From the NCBI RefSeq assembly GCF_003464085.1, contig NZ_QSDR01000008.1:62001-126000 (forward strand): 64,000 nt of DNA, given 5' to 3'. Positions 19,868 through 28,919 of the stretch are shown piece by piece (position 1 is the first letter of the stretch; each line of letters starts with the position of its first letter). The translations under genes were made by a program, and so were the position numbers. The notes under the pieces were generated by a model that searched no databases, was not told the DNA's origin, and was given only the letters and a program-made list of their open reading frames with translations. This DNA comes from Clostridium sp. AM58-1XD (GTDB lineage: Bacteria; Bacillota; Clostridia; Lachnospirales; Lachnospiraceae).

Positions 19868-19892
19868 GACTGTACACGTTCCCGTGTGTGTC
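19868..19892 (-). promoter_or_regulatory. Leader hairpin before rpsJ
   Basis: Minus strand GAC...ACACG-GGAA-CGTGT...GTC, a stem with a GNRA tetraloop, ending 48 bases upstream of the rpsJ ATG. The related element is at 6390-6414. Confidence 0.55.
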
Positions 19893-20053
19893 ATAAAGAC
19901 TCACACATCATTCCTCACTTAATAAAGCAGAAATAATTCCTAAATTGTACAGTGACTTGTCGCCAGTTTCCTAACTTGACATTCGCTCCACGGAAAACCT
20001 GCCTTGACGGGCAGCAACCTCGCGCTTCACAGCTATCATGCCACAGCCTCATT

Positions 20054-20082
20054 AGCTTATCACACTTTTTTTAGAAATGCAA
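20054..20082 (-). promoter_or_regulatory. Probable S10-cluster promoter
   Basis: Minus strand: TTGCAT (20082-20077), 17-base spacer, TAAGCT (20059-20054), with a TGTGA run before the -10. The -35 is identical to that of the rpmJ promoter. The remaining bases between here and 20286 are AT-rich with no gene. Confidence 0.5.
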
Positions 20083-20285
20083 GGTATTTTTTCTTTATTT
20101 TTCAATCTTTTCCGCACTTTTTTTATTGTCCTCATTCGGATATTTCCGCTGCCGATTTCCTGCGAACTGAGATAATCTTTCAGTCTTATTATTTCCAAAT
20201 AATTCTATATTTATCTTGCCTTACATTGGATTCGTACAGCAAAATAAGATAAACATGTTTCCGCAAACCAGTGCAAAAAGTCAAA

Positions 20286-20400
20286 AAGAGAGTGCTGTCA
20301 AAATATAATCAGCCAAGCCTCCGATCCCAAATTCCGTTTCAGGCAGTATCCGTTAACTTCACCGGATATTGAGGGCAGTGATTTTTTGCAGCACTCTCTT
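20286..20400. repeat. Inverted-repeat element, copy 1 (possible terminator)
   Basis: 12-base arms AAGAGAGTGCTG (20286-20297) and CAGCACTCTCTT (20389-20400) enclose an inner hairpin TATCCG/CGGATA. On the minus strand the second arm is followed by TTTGACTTTTT, so it may end the transcript of the cell-wall protein gene. It is related to the element at 62639-62756 (shared GAGTGCTGCAAAAA). Confidence 0.7.
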
Positions 20401-20418
20401 CTATATATAATATAAGTA

Positions 20419-21810
20419 TTACCAGTCTTCCTGGTAGGACGGTTCAATCGCTTCTTCGTATGTACCGCTTCCGGCCGCCTCTCCATCAATCTTCTGGAGA
20501 ATGCCGTTGGAACCAGTTGTATACTTCACACCGTCTTCATCCTTAACCGTTTTATTACTTTCCAGCTTTCCGTTCTTGTTAACTACGTAGTTCTTTTTCC
20601 CATCATTATCCGGAAGAGAGATGATGGTGTACTTCGCTCCCGAATCAGGCTTCTGCAGCTTGCCCAAATAGTAAAGGTAACCGTCTTTCGGTCCCGTATA
20701 GCCCTTTCCATTATCTGTAAAATAGAAATCGCTGATCGTACCGTCGCCTTCTTCTACCTTTATCTTTCCTTTGTCCATAGAGCAGTTATTTCTGTTCTTA
20801 CCAAAATAGTAGGAAGTATATTCCGTACCGTTCTTATTCAGGTAAACCTTCTGCAGTCCGTACACTGGATTTCCTCTGTCGTTAAACAGATATTTCTTAC
20901 CTTTGATTGTCCTGATATCGCTGACAGTAGCCTCTCCGACTTTCGGCCCGATCTCCGGCGTACCATCTTTTTCAAAATAAAACCATTCTACTTCTCCGTC
21001 ATATCCGCTTACATTGTCCGGCGGCTCCAGGGACAGCCAGCCGCTCTTTGCCTTTCCGTCATCGCCGAAATAGCGGTAATCAGAAAAGTTAGCCATAGAA
21101 CTGTTGCTTCCTGTCATGTCTGTCCAGCCCGTCTGCATCTCTCCGTCTGCATTGAAGCAGTAATTAACACCGTCAATCTTGCGGGTACCGCAGGCGTCTC
21201 CCGTTACGTCATTCGGCACATACTTCTTGCCATTGGAAGAGAAGCAAAACCACTTCTTATCATCATTGTCGTCATCGTCGCCAGGACTGGTACGGTTTTT
21301 CTCATATTCATCCGAATCCGGCGGATACAGCTTCTTCCATCCGGTCTGCATCACTCCATTGTCTCCGCAGTAATACATATCATCCAGGATCCAGCCGATT
21401 TCCATCTCGCCGTCGTCGTCAAAGTGATACCATTTGCTGTCGATCTTCTTCCACGTATCGCTGGCCATTTTTCCATTGCTTCCCAGGTAATACCACTTAT
21501 AGCCATCCACCGCGTCGTCGTCATCAGATTCGATCTTAAGCCATTTATCAGATACCATAATACCGTTGGAATCTACATAATAGTCGTCATCAACCCATTC
21601 GTTGATTGCCATCTCTCCGCTGCCGTTCAAATATCTCCATTTATTATCTGCACCTTTTCGCCAGGCGTCTCGTATCAAGTCTCCACTGGAATTATAGTAT
21701 ACCCAGTTATCCCCGGATTTAGCCCATCCTTCCGCGGCGAGGGAAGTCACTGCCGTTCCCACCGTTAATGCCGCTGTCAGAACGAATAATGCCAAACCTT
21801 TTCCCTTCAT
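20419..21810 (-). CDS. Secreted cell-wall-binding repeat protein
   Basis: 463 aa. Signal peptide MKGKGLALFVLTAALTVGTA, cleavage after SLA. Nearly the whole mature protein is aromatic repeats (GWAKSGDNWVYYNSSGD; KWYHFDDDGEMEIGWILDD; YLGSNGKMASDTWKKI), many acidic (DDDD), of the CW_binding type. I see no catalytic domain, so it is a surface adhesin, scaffold or wall-stress protein. A promoter lies at 21945-21973. It resembles the protein at 56250-57581. Confidence 0.88.
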   Translation of the reverse strand: MKGKGLALFVLTAALTVGTAVTSLAAEGWAKSGDNWVYYNSSGDLIRDAWRKGADNKWRYLNGSGEMAINEWVDDDYYVDSNGIMVSDKWLKIESDDDDAVDGYKWYYLGSNGKMASDTWKKIDSKWYHFDDDGEMEIGWILDDMYYCGDNGVMQTGWKKLYPPDSDEYEKNRTSPGDDDDNDDKKWFCFSSNGKKYVPNDVTGDACGTRKIDGVNYCFNADGEMQTGWTDMTGSNSSMANFSDYRYFGDDGKAKSGWLSLEPPDNVSGYDGEVEWFYFEKDGTPEIGPKVGEATVSDIRTIKGKKYLFNDRGNPVYGLQKVYLNKNGTEYTSYYFGKNRNNCSMDKGKIKVEEGDGTISDFYFTDNGKGYTGPKDGYLYYLGKLQKPDSGAKYTIISLPDNDGKKNYVVNKNGKLESNKTVKDEDGVKYTTGSNGILQKIDGEAAGSGTYEEAIEPSYQEDW

Positions 21811-21944
21811 ATCATCTCTCCTTTAGTTTCCTCCATAGTATACATATTGTACTAAGCCCATCCAACATCTCGCCAAGTACATTCGTATGACTCACACCAA
21901 GTCTAAAAACACTTCGCCGGGTGCTCATAATATACCTATAATAC

Positions 21945-21973
21945 ATTGTAGCAATAAGACGTAAATTATTCAA
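21945..21973 (-). promoter_or_regulatory. Promoter of cell-wall-binding protein gene
   Basis: Minus strand: TTGAAT (21973-21968), 17-base spacer, TACAAT (21950-21945). The 306-base divergent region to 22117 also holds TTGACA near 22019 on the plus strand, 17 bases before CAAAAT, which could serve the methyltransferase gene. I see nothing else in it. Confidence 0.65.
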
Positions 21974-22116
21974 CTAATAAAATCTTTCTTTTTCTTTACA
22001 ATTTGTCCTTGATTCACTTGACATATTTTCTGTCATCCCTCAAAATGAAGAATAGCTGAGCGCATATGCTGCGCGAAAATGAATCATAAAAGATAACAGA
22101 AAGGCTGATCGATAAT

Positions 22117-22980
22117 ATGTGGATAGCAGATAGCTGGAAAGATTACGAAGTAATAGATTGTTCAAAAGGAGAAAAGCTGGAACGCTGGGGGAAATACATC
22201 CTTGTCCGTCCCGACCCTCAGGTAATCTGGGATACTCCGCGCGTGGAAAAAGGGTGGAAAAAAATGGACGGCCACTATCACAGAAGCGCAAAAGGCGGTG
22301 GTGAATGGGAATTTTTCAGCCTCCCCGAGCAGTGGACTATTAATTATAAGGGGCTGACTTTTAATCTGAAGCCTTTCAGTTTTAAACATACCGGGTTGTT
22401 TCCCGAACAGGCAGCCAACTGGGACTGGTTCGGTGACAGAATAAGAAAGGCCGGCAGACCGATCAAAGTTCTGAATCTTTTTGCTTATACAGGAGGCGCT
22501 ACTTTAGCCGCCGCACAGGCCGGAGCTTCTGTGACCCATGTAGATGCTTCCAAGGGCATGGTTGCCTGGGCCAAAGAGAATGCAAAATCATCCGGGCTCT
22601 CTGAAGCCCCCATACGCTGGATCGTCGACGACTGCGTTAAATTTGTAGAACGGGAAATCCGACGCGGAAATCATTATGATGCAATCATCATGGACCCGCC
22701 CTCTTACGGAAGAGGCCCGAAAGGTGAGATCTGGAAAATCGAAGATGCCATACACCCGCTTGTAAAGCTGTGTGCACAACTCTTATCTGACAAGCCTCTG
22801 TTTTTCCTCATCAACTCCTATACGACAGGTCTTGCTGCCTCCGTCCTTTCTTATATGATGGGAGTAGAAATCTGTCCTAAATTCGGCGGCTGTGTTCATG
22901 CTGAAGAAATCGGCCTTCCTGTCACAAAAACAGGGCTGGTTCTTCCATGCGGAGCTTCCGGAAGGTGGGAAGCTGATTAA
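22117..22980 (+). CDS. Class I SAM-dependent methyltransferase, RlmI/RlmL-K-like
   Basis: 287 aa. After an N-terminal part of about 110 residues (MWIADSWKDYEVIDCSKGEK) comes the Rossmann methyltransferase: motif I VLNLFAYTGGATLAAAQAGA at about 128-147, acidic motif II THVDASKGMV, and motif IV IIMDPPSYGRG. DPPSYGRG with NLFAYTGG is the signature of the 23S rRNA cytosine-5 (RlmI-like) group, so rRNA is the likely substrate; the target base cannot be told. The PUA domain of RlmI is missing. Single-gene unit ended by the hairpin at 23015. Confidence 0.85.
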   Translation: MWIADSWKDYEVIDCSKGEKLERWGKYILVRPDPQVIWDTPRVEKGWKKMDGHYHRSAKGGGEWEFFSLPEQWTINYKGLTFNLKPFSFKHTGLFPEQAANWDWFGDRIRKAGRPIKVLNLFAYTGGATLAAAQAGASVTHVDASKGMVAWAKENAKSSGLSEAPIRWIVDDCVKFVEREIRRGNHYDAIIMDPPSYGRGPKGEIWKIEDAIHPLVKLCAQLLSDKPLFFLINSYTTGLAASVLSYMMGVEICPKFGGCVHAEEIGLPVTKTGLVLPCGASGRWEAD

Positions 22981-23014
22981 AATATGGCAGGAAAATAAAG
23001 TTACGGCAAAAAAG

Positions 23015-23068
23015 ATATCCATGCGCATTCCGAGGCAGTGGCCAGGTCATGCGCATGGATATTTTTTT
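23015..23068 (+). terminator. Rho-independent terminator of the methyltransferase gene
   Basis: Stem ATATCCATGCGCA (23015-23027) with TGCGCATGGATAT (23050-23062), then a run of seven T. It is nearly symmetric and may also serve the convergent HAD gene. Confidence 0.88.
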
Positions 23069-23179
23069 GTCCTGTTCTTCCGGGCATATGTTAAAAGGAA
23101 TCCGCTGGTAGAGTGTCATAAGACAAATGAAGCAGGCAAGTCCCAAAGGACATATTCCACTGCACCGGAACAAAATATC

Positions 23180-23797
23180 TTATTTCAATGCGGACTCCAG
23201 TACTTTTCTTAGCTTCGCCGCGTCTGCGTCGGTATGGCAGTAGCCTTTCATTCCGCAGGCGGCCGCGCCGTCTATGTTCAGCTGAAGATCGTCAATAAAA
23301 AAGCTCTCTTCCGCTTTTATATCAAACCGTTCAAAAAGCCTCTCGTAGAATTCTTTCTGCGGCTTCATACACTTCTCAGGTGCAGAAAACAGAACACCGT
23401 CGAATAATTCAATTCCCGGTATAATATCCTGGTAGCATTCCAGCAGGCGTACCGAAGCATTGGAACAGAGATAGATTCCATATCCATTCGCCTTTAGTTC
23501 CTGTATTAAACTGCCCATTCCATCGATGCCCCACATATTATATTCATGCCAGTGGGCAAAACATTGCCTTGCCATTTCCTTTTCATGTTCGGAAGAAAGG
23601 CGCGACACCATTTTCTCTATCGCGTCCTCTTCTTTCATAACGCCCATGTCCAGCATGACCCATTCCGGAGATACGAAAACAGCTGTCTTTACTCTCGCTC
23701 TCTCTTCTTCATCTTCTATAAAATGGCGGCACACGATCTCTGCATCATATCCTACCAGAACATTTCCCATGTCAAATACAATATTTTTAATCACCAC
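23180..23797 (-). CDS. HAD-superfamily hydrolase, YihX-like
   Basis: 205 aa with GTG start at 23797 after GGAGGTATGA. Motif I IVFDMGNVLVGYD holds the nucleophile D9; the motif II region is YLCSNAS, followed by KPQKEFYERLF and FIDDLQLNIDGA (acidic motif IV). The DxGxV form of motif I and the alpha-helical cap at 15-90 fit HAD subclass IA phosphatases such as the glucose-1-phosphate phosphatase YihX. Substrate unknown. No operon partners. Confidence 0.85.
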   Translation of the reverse strand: MVIKNIVFDMGNVLVGYDAEIVCRHFIEDEEERARVKTAVFVSPEWVMLDMGVMKEEDAIEKMVSRLSSEHEKEMARQCFAHWHEYNMWGIDGMGSLIQELKANGYGIYLCSNASVRLLECYQDIIPGIELFDGVLFSAPEKCMKPQKEFYERLFERFDIKAEESFFIDDLQLNIDGAAACGMKGYCHTDADAAKLRKVLESALK

Positions 23798-23926
23798 TCA
23801 TACCTCCTGCCGTACTTTTAATCATTTATCATGGAGAACGTCTCTCCCTGATTAGTATACCTGCTTCAGGCAGCAGTTACAACTGATTTTTCATACGATC
23901 CAGAGGAACGGAAGTAAATGCCTCTC

Positions 23927-24661
23927 TCATTCCATTGCAAAAATGATTGAGGTCTTCCCGTTTACTCGTCCCCCCTGTCCAAACTGGAATACAATATCAT
24001 TGCCGCCTTCAGCAATCACATTTCCATCCTTAACCGTCAGCCAGCAGTCGTGTCCGGGTAGTACTCGATCGGCTAATTTTTTAATTACTCTTATACTGCT
24101 TATGCTGTCTTTCTTGCACAACGTTTGCTGTACGGTTTCATTCGAAAGCTCATATCGGTTTTTTACCGCGTCTCCAGTCAATATCCAGATTCCCCTTTCT
24201 TCCTGATCCAGTACATATGACATACAGCCTGGCGTATGTCCAGGTGTCATCAGCGTCCTGATTCCCGGCGCAATCTCTTCTCCTTCTCTTTCAATCAGGT
24301 TCAGATGATAGCTTCTCAACAAGCAAACTGCATTTTCCCCCACCGAATAATCCCTATGGATCATATCGTATGCGTGCTCCCACTCTGCTTTACTGAGGAA
24401 AATTTCAGCCTGGGGAAAATAATCAATATTGTACACATGGTCTGCATGCATATGAGAGAGTAATATCACGTCAATATCTTCACACTTCAGATGATACTCT
24501 GCAAGCATTTCCTTCAGGTTGGAACGAATAACCATTCCTCCGCAGTCCATCAAAATATTGTGACCGCAGCCCTGGATTAACGCAACCGTCCCCCAATTTA
24601 ATCTTCCATTTTTTAACCTGCCGGAAAATCCGGGAAACAATACATTTACCTGATATCTCAT
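23927..24661 (-). CDS. MBL-fold metallohydrolase, acyl-homoserine-lactonase-like
   Basis: 244 aa, start MRYQVNVLFPGFSGRLKNGR behind GGAGGAAATAAAG. The metal motif is H70-x-H72-x-D74-H75 (LLSHMHADHVYN); further ligands are in TPGHTPGCM (about H142) and TGDAV (D164). This is the metallo-beta-lactamase fold in the group annotated as N-acyl homoserine lactonases, which hydrolyse lactones or related esters. Third gene of a transport operon, 20 bases after the TAXI binding protein, so the substrate may be what the transporter imports. Confidence 0.82.
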   Translation of the reverse strand: MRYQVNVLFPGFSGRLKNGRLNWGTVALIQGCGHNILMDCGGMVIRSNLKEMLAEYHLKCEDIDVILLSHMHADHVYNIDYFPQAEIFLSKAEWEHAYDMIHRDYSVGENAVCLLRSYHLNLIEREGEEIAPGIRTLMTPGHTPGCMSYVLDQEERGIWILTGDAVKNRYELSNETVQQTLCKKDSISSIRVIKKLADRVLPGHDCWLTVKDGNVIAEGGNDIVFQFGQGGRVNGKTSIIFAME

Positions 24662-24681
24662 CTTTATTTCCTCCGACTAAA

Positions 24682-25713
24682 TCACTTGATAATACCAGCT
24701 TCACGATAATAACGCTCCGCCCCTGGATGAAGAGGTACCGACGTATTCACTGCCTCTTCCGGCGAAAGGTCTGATACCAGAGTATGCACTTGTCTGACCG
24801 CTTCAAGATTTTCAAATATTCCCCGTGTAATCCAATACACCACTTCATCTTCAAGATCAGAACGAACCAACAGAAGATTTGTTACAGCGATTGTGCTGAC
24901 GTCTTCATCCGTACCATACAGATCAGCCGGAAGAGTCAGTTTTTGAAAATAGCTGTACTGCTTTATAAATTCTTCAGTCATTTCATCGCCAAGGGTGACG
25001 AAATCGGCATCCGTTGTCATAAACAGGTCAATTAATTTAGAAACAGGTGCGCCGGTAATTAAAATAATCCCATCTATGTCGCCGTCTTTGAGGGCATCAA
25101 TCATTTCTCCGTTATTATAATCATACGGCGTAATATCATCGAAAGACAAATCATAAAATCCCAGTATCTTCTCCGAATTTAATCGATTTCCGCTTCCAAG
25201 AGGACCTACACCGATCTTTTTTCCAGCCATATCCGCTACACTTTCGATTCCGGAAGATTTGCTTGCGATTATATGTACTGCACTTGGAAACAGAGCTCCT
25301 ATGGAAAGAATATCGTGCTTTTCCGTAAATGGGTCTGTTCCTTCATAAGCCCACTGTGCAAAGTCCGCATTGGATAGCCCCAGTTCACAGCTGCCGTTTT
25401 GAAGAAATCCCAGATTATCAAGTGTTCCTCCTGTAACTTCCGCAGCAATATCAATATTATTTATATTCTGCAAAAGGACATTGGCAATTCCTCCTCCCAC
25501 AATATACATTCCTCCTGTCGTACCGCCTGTCGCCATCGACAGCCTGTGAAGCTTTACAGGCCCATTGGCCTCAACATGTAATTCTGCTGTTCCTTCTGGA
25601 TCATTGACTTCTGATGTTTGCTGTAATTCTCCCGGACTTTTAGAACATGCTGACAGGAATACTGTTATTGCAAGTACGGACAATAGTGTTGCGATCTGAT
25701 TTCCTTTTTTCAT
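24682..25713 (-). CDS. TAXI-family TRAP transporter solute-binding lipoprotein
   Basis: 343 aa. Lipoprotein signal MKKGNQIATLLSVLAITVFL followed by the lipobox LSAC (Cys 23). The mature domain has the TAXI-family pattern: MATGGTTGGMYIVGGGIANV, then SNADFAQWAYEG, and AGKKIGVGPLGSGN. It would capture an organic-acid-type ligand outside the membrane and deliver it to the fused permease encoded 42 bases upstream. Confidence 0.92.
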   Translation of the reverse strand: MKKGNQIATLLSVLAITVFLSACSKSPGELQQTSEVNDPEGTAELHVEANGPVKLHRLSMATGGTTGGMYIVGGGIANVLLQNINNIDIAAEVTGGTLDNLGFLQNGSCELGLSNADFAQWAYEGTDPFTEKHDILSIGALFPSAVHIIASKSSGIESVADMAGKKIGVGPLGSGNRLNSEKILGFYDLSFDDITPYDYNNGEMIDALKDGDIDGIILITGAPVSKLIDLFMTTDADFVTLGDEMTEEFIKQYSYFQKLTLPADLYGTDEDVSTIAVTNLLLVRSDLEDEVVYWITRGIFENLEAVRQVHTLVSDLSPEEAVNTSVPLHPGAERYYREAGIIK

Positions 25714-25755
25714 GGTTTATCCTCCTTTTTCTTCTCGAATCTTTGTGTTGAGTAC

Positions 25756-27615
25756 CTATGTATGAATAATCTTTTTCTGTCTCTTCTCCAAAAATGCCCG
25801 GCCTAGCCCCGCTATGCCCAACGCAATGCCGGCTGCATCTGTCACTGCACCAGGGATGATCAGAAGCAGAGCGGCTCCGGCAAACAGCCCCCTTTCATAC
25901 CACCTTAGTTTACCCAAAGGGCCCCACCCTTCGGTAGAAGCTGCCAGGAAATATACCCCTATCATTGAAGTAACCGCTGCCAATGCAATAGGAAAAGGCT
26001 TACCAACCATTAAAATCTCTGGGCCATAAATAAACATATATGGTACAATAAAAGCTGTAAGCCCCAGCTTTACAGCCGTCCATCCTGTTTTTCCGGAAGG
26101 CGACTGCGCAATTCCGGCCGCAGCAAAAGATGCTACGGCAACAGGAGGAGTAATTGCTGAAAGAAGGCCAAAATAAAAGACAAACATATGTGCCGCCAGC
26201 TTTGAAATGCCCAAATCAATCAGGGCCGGAGCTACCAGTATGGAAAGCATAATATAAGAAGCTACGGTCGGAAGACCCATACCCAGCAGAAGCGCTGCAA
26301 GCATTGTAAGCACCAGCGCTAAAATCCTGCTTCCCATGGAGAAGGCAATAATAATAGACGAAAATTTCAATCCCAGCCCCGTTAATGTCATTACTCCCAT
26401 GATGATTCCGGCACAGGCACAGGCGCAGGTACACCCAACCGAGGCCTTCCCCGCGTCAACGAGAGCTTCAAAGAAATCCTTACGGCTTAAACGTGTACTT
26501 TTCTTTAAAAAACAGCATACAACTACTGCTGTTGTTCCATAAAATCCTGAACGCAGAGGAGAATATCCCATAGTAAGAGCTATAATTAATACGAGCAGTG
26601 CAATTACCATGTGTCCTCTGAGTCTCATTTCCTCTTTAATACTTGGCAGCTGTTCCGCCGGAGTACCTGTAAAGCCACTCTTTGCGCTGTAAAAGTCGAT
26701 AGAAAAAAACAGGGCTGCATAATAAAGCATTGCAGGAATTATTGCAGCAATCATAATCGTAAAATATGGGATTCCAGTCACTTCCGCCATTACAAAAGCA
26801 CCTGCTCCCATAATAGGAGGCATCAACTGACCGCCAGTTGATGCGACTGCTTCTACAGCTGCAGCCACATCACTGCGAAATCCAGTGCGTTTCATAAGGG
26901 GAATCGTAAAAGTACCTGTGCTTACCACATTTGCCACAGAACTTCCAGATATTGCCCCAAACAATCCACTGGCCAGTACTGCTGCTTTTGCTGGCCCTCC
27001 GCGCCGTTTTCCCGTACATGCCAATGCCGAATTTATAAAAAAATCACCGGTTCCTGAATGATCCAGCAGTGCAGCCATGATCACGAATACAATTACGAAA
27101 GTAGCAGACGCCCCAACCGGAGACCCAAGAATTCCTTCCGTTCCCAATGCCAGGTGAGATACGATCCTTGGCCCTGAGAATCCTTTATGTCCTAGGCGTC
27201 CTGGAATATACGCGCCGCAGTACGCATAGGCAAGAGCTACAAGAGCGATCATTACAATCGGCCATCCCAGATTCTTTTTCGTAACATAAAGAACGCACAG
27301 AATCATCCATATCCCCATGAAAAGTTCCAACGATGTAAACTGTCCATTTCTCTGAGTGAACGCCTTGTAATTTCCAATGAAATAAATCATACAGACAATC
27401 ATGCCAAATGACAGAACCATATCCAGGACAGAAGGTCTCTTACCCTTTTTGTCATAAAGCAGCCCTATTGTGCCAATTAATACGAAATGCACGATTCTCT
27501 GTTTGAAAGCCGTCAACACGCCAAACATTCCAGTATACAGATGAAAGACACATGCAGCAATTGCAATGGCGGCAATCACTGCAGCTGTCCAGCTGTACCC
27601 CTTCCTATTTTCCAT
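25756..27615 (-). CDS. TRAP transporter permease, 4TM/12TM fusion
   Basis: 619 aa, start MENRKGYSWTAAVIAAIAIA after AAAGGAGG. About 17 hydrophobic segments: a small DctQ-like part (residues 1-130) is fused to a large DctM-like part with GLFGAISGSSVANVVSTGTF and GGQLMPPIMGAGAFVMAEVT, typical of TAXI systems. Uses an ion gradient for uptake. First gene of the operon; promoter at 27689-27716 with a LysR-type box 25 bases behind it. Confidence 0.93.
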   Translation of the reverse strand: MENRKGYSWTAAVIAAIAIAACVFHLYTGMFGVLTAFKQRIVHFVLIGTIGLLYDKKGKRPSVLDMVLSFGMIVCMIYFIGNYKAFTQRNGQFTSLELFMGIWMILCVLYVTKKNLGWPIVMIALVALAYAYCGAYIPGRLGHKGFSGPRIVSHLALGTEGILGSPVGASATFVIVFVIMAALLDHSGTGDFFINSALACTGKRRGGPAKAAVLASGLFGAISGSSVANVVSTGTFTIPLMKRTGFRSDVAAAVEAVASTGGQLMPPIMGAGAFVMAEVTGIPYFTIMIAAIIPAMLYYAALFFSIDFYSAKSGFTGTPAEQLPSIKEEMRLRGHMVIALLVLIIALTMGYSPLRSGFYGTTAVVVCCFLKKSTRLSRKDFFEALVDAGKASVGCTCACACAGIIMGVMTLTGLGLKFSSIIIAFSMGSRILALVLTMLAALLLGMGLPTVASYIMLSILVAPALIDLGISKLAAHMFVFYFGLLSAITPPVAVASFAAAGIAQSPSGKTGWTAVKLGLTAFIVPYMFIYGPEILMVGKPFPIALAAVTSMIGVYFLAASTEGWGPLGKLRWYERGLFAGAALLLIIPGAVTDAAGIALGIAGLGRAFLEKRQKKIIHT

Positions 27616-27688
27616 TTTTATCCTCCTTTGGCATTTTTGTACAAATTATACAATTTTTAGAATGCATTCATCTTTGTTTTGTAATATT

Positions 27689-27716
27689 ATTATATAAGTC
27701 ATTGACACGTTTGTAA
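27689..27716 (-). promoter_or_regulatory. Probable promoter of the TRAP operon
   Basis: Minus strand: TTACAA (27716-27711), 16-base spacer, TATAAT (27694-27689). A start near 27681 would put the LysR-type box at about -67. Confidence 0.55.
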
Positions 27717-27740
27717 AATCGCTTTATTATATAGCTATAT

Positions 27741-27755
27741 ATTCCAATATGGAAT
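27741..27755. promoter_or_regulatory. LysR-type binding box
   Basis: ATTCC-AATAT-GGAAT, a perfect 15-base palindrome that contains the T-N11-A core of LysR recognition sites. It lies between the divergent LysR and TRAP genes. Next to it at 27729-27740 is another perfect palindrome, ATATAGCTATAT. Confidence 0.7.
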
Positions 27756-27771
27756 AAATATGGAGGCATTT

Positions 27772-28659
27772 ATGACCGAACTAGACTGGGAAATAATCAG
27801 CACCCTTAAGCGAACCAGAAACATTACTAAATCTGCAGAATTTCTCCACATTACCCAGCCTACGCTAACGAAGCGTCTGCAAAAAATCGAATCTGAACTC
27901 GATGTTGTAATCGCGGTCAGAAACACACGTGGTCTGGAATTCACCGTGCAGGGTGATTATCTGGCAAAAAAGGCAGAGCAGATCCTTTCCATACATCAGG
28001 AAATCTGTCAGACACTTCATTCCATGCAGTCCGATACGGCAGGAAGTTTGAAACTATTTGCAGACAACAGTTGCGGCCGATTTGTACTTCCTCAATTGCT
28101 AAACAGTTTTCATCAAAACAGGCCGGGAATTAAAGTCACTGCTTCCAGCGCTCTTCGGGCAAAGGTCATTCACTCTATTGAACGCGGTGAATCTCATGTA
28201 GGAATTGTGAAAGGATACATCGATCATTATACAGGTTATATTTCCAGACTCTCCCAAGAACAGGGATGTATTTTGTACAAAGAGGCTTTTTCTATATCTG
28301 ATCTTCCTTATTTGCCGCGGATCGATTTCGTTATGGATCCTTATAATCAATCTCTGATTGATGAATGGTGGTACAGCCATTTTTCCATCCCTCCATTGAT
28401 TGGCATGAGAGTAAGCCACGGAGAAATCGCCCGTGAAATGGTAATGAACGGGCTTGGCTACAGTATCTTCCTTTCGAGAGCATATACAGCAGGCTGTAAG
28501 CACCTGTTTATCTCGCCGCTTATCTATGGGGACGGAAGGCCGGTTATCAGGGATACCGTTATTTTTTGCAAGTCGGACTATTTAAAACTTCCTTTCGTAA
28601 AAGATTTTATTGATTTTTCCCGTTCTCTTCCTTCTTCCTTTTACAGTTCGAATCCATAA
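27772..28659 (+). CDS. LysR-family transcriptional regulator
   Basis: 295 aa from ATG 27772, 5 bases after GGAGG; the ATG at 27760 overlaps that site. The winged HTH is at 1-60 (ITKSAEFLHITQPTLTKRLQ); the effector domain follows from about 88 (LKLFADNSCGRFVLPQLLNS, then GESHVGIVKGYI). Divergent from the TRAP-TAXI-lactonase operon and separated by a T-N11-A palindrome, it probably controls that operon in response to the imported compound and represses its own gene. Confidence 0.9.
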   Translation: MTELDWEIISTLKRTRNITKSAEFLHITQPTLTKRLQKIESELDVVIAVRNTRGLEFTVQGDYLAKKAEQILSIHQEICQTLHSMQSDTAGSLKLFADNSCGRFVLPQLLNSFHQNRPGIKVTASSALRAKVIHSIERGESHVGIVKGYIDHYTGYISRLSQEQGCILYKEAFSISDLPYLPRIDFVMDPYNQSLIDEWWYSHFSIPPLIGMRVSHGEIAREMVMNGLGYSIFLSRAYTAGCKHLFISPLIYGDGRPVIRDTVIFCKSDYLKLPFVKDFIDFSRSLPSSFYSSNP

Positions 28660-28843
28660 GGAATTTTCATACAGAACCGGCTGATTGTAAAATAGTACAA
28701 AGAGTTTCGCAAGCGGAACTCCCGCGCGTCGCATTAGCGACATAATTCCTTTCGCGCGAGTGCGCATCCATAGCGGAGCGTTTTTGCTTTCTAGGAAATC
28801 ATACGCTTTATCACTTTATAATAACAAGGTCTTTCCTATGTAA
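28660..28843. other. GC-rich spacer with hairpins, then copy 2 of the 26-bp motif
   Basis: No gene. GAGTTTCGC...GGAACTC and CGCGCG...CGCGCG pairings lie at about 28700-28760. The 26-bp motif CACTTTAtAAtAACAAGG + TCTTTCCT is at 28812-28837. Confidence 0.5.
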
Positions 28844-28890
28844 CAAAAAAGAGGATTCCGGCCGCATTCATCTATGCGGCAGAACCCTCT
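28844..28890 (-). terminator. Terminator after yajC
   Basis: Minus strand GAGGGTTCTGCCGCATAG paired with CTATGCGGC-type partner ATGCGGCCGGAATCCTC, followed by TTTTTTG. It closes the scfA-scfB-secDF-tgt-yajC unit. Confidence 0.85.
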
Positions 28891-28919
28891 TTTATCATGT
28901 CTGCTTACTGTTTATTCTA

